Shown here piece by piece: positions 14,440 to 16,062 of a DNA stretch of 16,062 nt (positions within the stretch are counted from its first letter, which is position 1; the number at the start of each line of letters is the position of its first letter). A program made the position numbers and the translations under genes. The stretch spans positions 1 to 16,062 of the forward strand of contig CAKXXW010000039.1 of NCBI GenBank assembly GCA_934378145.1, read 5' to 3'. The notes beneath the pieces are model-generated. The model saw nothing but the letters and a program-made list of their open reading frames with translations, was not told the origin of the DNA and ran no database searches. This stretch comes from an uncultured Eubacteriales bacterium. Its GTDB lineage: Bacteria > Bacillota > Clostridia > Oscillospirales > CAG-272.

Positions 14440-16062
14440 ATGATTGTATGTACGGTATCCGACCTTGGGCTTTCGTTCGGGGCGGATGAAATCTTCCGGG
14501 GGCTGACTTTCTCGGTCTCGGAGGGGGACAGGGTCGGCATCATCGGGGTCAACGGAGTGGGCAAATCCTCGCTCTTCCGCTGTATCACGGGCGAATACAC
14601 GCCAACCTCGGGGCAGGTGTTCCTCGCGGGCTCGACCACGGTCGGAATGCTCGCGCAGGATACCGATCTCTCCTATCTCGGCGACATGACGCTCGCCGAT
14701 TATGTCCTTTCCGCTTTCCCGGAACTGACGGCGCTCGAGGGAGAGATCGCGCGCACGGAAGAGGCGCTTTCCATGGCTGACGGCGAAGAGGCGGCGCGGC
14801 TCTCGGGGGTGCTGAACGCGCTCCACGCGCGCTATGATGACCTCGGGGGGCGGACATATCGCGCCCGCGCCTGTTCGCTCCTTGCCAAAATGGGGTTCCC
14901 GGAGCTGGAGCGCACGGTCGATGCACTGTCAGGCGGGCAATATACGCGCCTGTCCCTTGCCAAACTGCTCGCGCGCGAGCCCGACCTGCTCCTGCTCGAC
15001 GAGCCGACGAATCATCTTGACATTGATGCCCTGACGTGGCTGGAAGAGTATCTTTCCGCCTATCGGGGGACCTTTCTTGTCATATCACACGACCGGTATT
15101 TTCTCGACCGTGTGACGAATAAGACGTTCTGGCTCCGCCGCGGGGGCGGGCGGCTGTACCCCGGCTCCTACTCGGCGGCGAAAGAGCGCGAGGCGGAGGA
15201 AGAGGCGGCGCGCGAGCATCGCTATCGCGAACAGCAGAAGGAAATCGGCAAGATCCGCGCCAATATCGAATTTCAGCGTCGGTGCGGGCAGGAACACAAT
15301 TTTGTCACGATCCGCTCCAAGGAAAAACAACTCGCACGCATGGATCTTGTCGCCAAGGCGGCGCCGCCGGAGCGCAATATTCGCATCAGTTTCGCGACGG
15401 AAGAGGCGTCTGCCGAGCGCGTTCTGGAAGTGCGGCATCTCACCTTTTCGTACGGTACGGCGCCGCTCATCACCGACCTGAATTTCCTTGTGCGGCGCGG
15501 GGAGTGCGTGCTGTTTCTCGGTGCCAACGGGTGCGGGAAGTCCACGCTCATGAAACTGATCCTCGGGCGCCTCGCGCCGCAGCACGGCGTTACGGAACTC
15601 GGGTACAATATGAAAATCGGGTACTACGACCAGGAGAACCGCGGGCTCGACCCTGCAGGGACGGTGTACGGCGAGATGCGCCGCGCGCATCCTGCGATGC
15701 CCGAGACGGAGCTGCGCTCTGCGCTCGCGCTGTTCCTGTTCGGTGCCGACAACATGGACAAGCCGGTGTCGGTGCTGTCCGGCGGGGAGAAAGCGCGGCT
15801 GTCGCTCGCGATCCTCGTCAAACAGAAGGTGAATCTTCTGCTGCTCGACGAGCCGACCAACCACCTGGACGTCGGTTCCCGTGAGGCGCTGGAGACGGCG
15901 CTCGCCGCATTCCCCGGGACAATCCTCGCCGTGTCGCATGACCGTTACTTTATTTCGCGGCTCGCGACGCGGATCATCGAACTTGATCGCGCCGCCGACG
16001 GGGGGCTCTGGGATTACCCGCGGGAATCCTATGACGACGCGTATGACGCCTATCTCGCCCTG
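14440..16062 (+). CDS. ABC-F family ATPase (ribosome-associated), cut by the right edge
   Basis: The reading frame is open for 541 codons to the window edge, so the 3' end is missing. It has two ATP-binding domains and no membrane segments, the mark of the ABC-F group, which act on the ribosome in translation or antibiotic protection. NBD1 has Walker A GVNGVGKSS (36-44), signature LSGGQ (163-167) and LLLLDEPTNHLD (183-194). NBD2 has GANGCGKST (361-369), LSGGE (446-450) and LLLLDEPTNHLD (466-477). The linker of about 240-325 is charged and helical, and holds the ribosome-contact segment in this family. AAGGAA lies 9 bases before the ATG, 6 bases after the previous stop. Glycine codon GGG is much more frequent than in the neighbouring genes, which hints at acquisition. 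Housekeeping (EttA- or Uup-like) and resistance types cannot be separated here. Confidence 0.9.
   Translation, partial: MIVCTVSDLGLSFGADEIFRGLTFSVSEGDRVGIIGVNGVGKSSLFRCITGEYTPTSGQVFLAGSTTVGMLAQDTDLSYLGDMTLADYVLSAFPELTALEGEIARTEEALSMADGEEAARLSGVLNALHARYDDLGGRTYRARACSLLAKMGFPELERTVDALSGGQYTRLSLAKLLAREPDLLLLDEPTNHLDIDALTWLEEYLSAYRGTFLVISHDRYFLDRVTNKTFWLRRGGGRLYPGSYSAAKEREAEEEAAREHRYREQQKEIGKIRANIEFQRRCGQEHNFVTIRSKEKQLARMDLVAKAAPPERNIRISFATEEASAERVLEVRHLTFSYGTAPLITDLNFLVRRGECVLFLGANGCGKSTLMKLILGRLAPQHGVTELGYNMKIGYYDQENRGLDPAGTVYGEMRRAHPAMPETELRSALALFLFGADNMDKPVSVLSGGEKARLSLAILVKQKVNLLLLDEPTNHLDVGSREALETALAAFPGTILAVSHDRYFISRLATRIIELDRAADGGLWDYPRESYDDAYDAYLAL

Noticed and set aside
15085..15939. 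284-codon open frame on the minus strand opposite the ABC-F gene
   Set aside because: It is antisense to both ABC-F ATPase domains, is rich in Arg, Ala and Leu without motifs, and has no start signals. It is a shadow frame.

Overview
The window looks like chromosomal DNA of an anaerobic, gut-type member of the Clostridia, probably uncultured. Supporting signs are the IspH-S1 fusion, the baiN-plsC-ispH gene order, a RpiR regulator, an intracellular GH106-type glycosidase, a minimal ferredoxin-thioredoxin-reductase-like protein, and SigA promoters and intrinsic terminators of Firmicutes type. No phage, transposase, CRISPR array or rRNA was seen. The placement is inference from gene content, because no database search was possible.

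Left edge (1-350): an initiator tRNA-Met gene on the minus strand, with its own consensus promoter and terminator. Its T-stem carries one extra base. Region 312-5398, plus strand: one probable operon driven by a perfect TTGACA-17-TATAAT promoter and closed by a strong terminator. It encodes a RpiR-type SIS-domain regulator, a BaiN/HI0933-like flavoprotein, a PlsC acyltransferase, and an IspH enzyme fused to four S1 RNA-binding domains. These link isoprenoid and phospholipid precursor supply with translation. An internal Shine-Dalgarno and ATG at the IspH/S1 boundary may allow separate production of the S1 part.

Region 5425-10962, minus strand: three separately transcribed genes. The first encodes a very large type IV pilin-like protein whose C-terminal part carries GLUG-like beta-helix repeats. 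The second encodes an FAD_oxidored-family flavoprotein. The third encodes a secreted, membrane-anchored surface protein with the same GLUG-like repeats. Between the first two, a consensus promoter on the plus strand is followed within about 60 bases by a terminator, with no gene after it. This is the best candidate for an undescribed small RNA. Its 5' hairpin has a near-identical inverted copy in the leader of the pilin-like gene.

Region 11011-16062, plus strand: a dyad and a consensus promoter precede a large cytoplasmic GH106-like glycosidase gene. It overlaps by 4 bases a 64-residue ferredoxin-thioredoxin-reductase-like protein. An ABC-F ATPase follows 6 bases later and runs off the right edge. 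The ABC-F gene uses codons differently from its neighbours, so it may have been acquired.

The window therefore mixes a conserved housekeeping operon with an accessory surface and glycan-use region. No defence or mobile system could be supported. The most original signals are the small RNA with its paired repeats, the pilin/GLUG hybrid, the altered cysteine spacing of the small Fe-S protein, and the uniformly perfect promoters.
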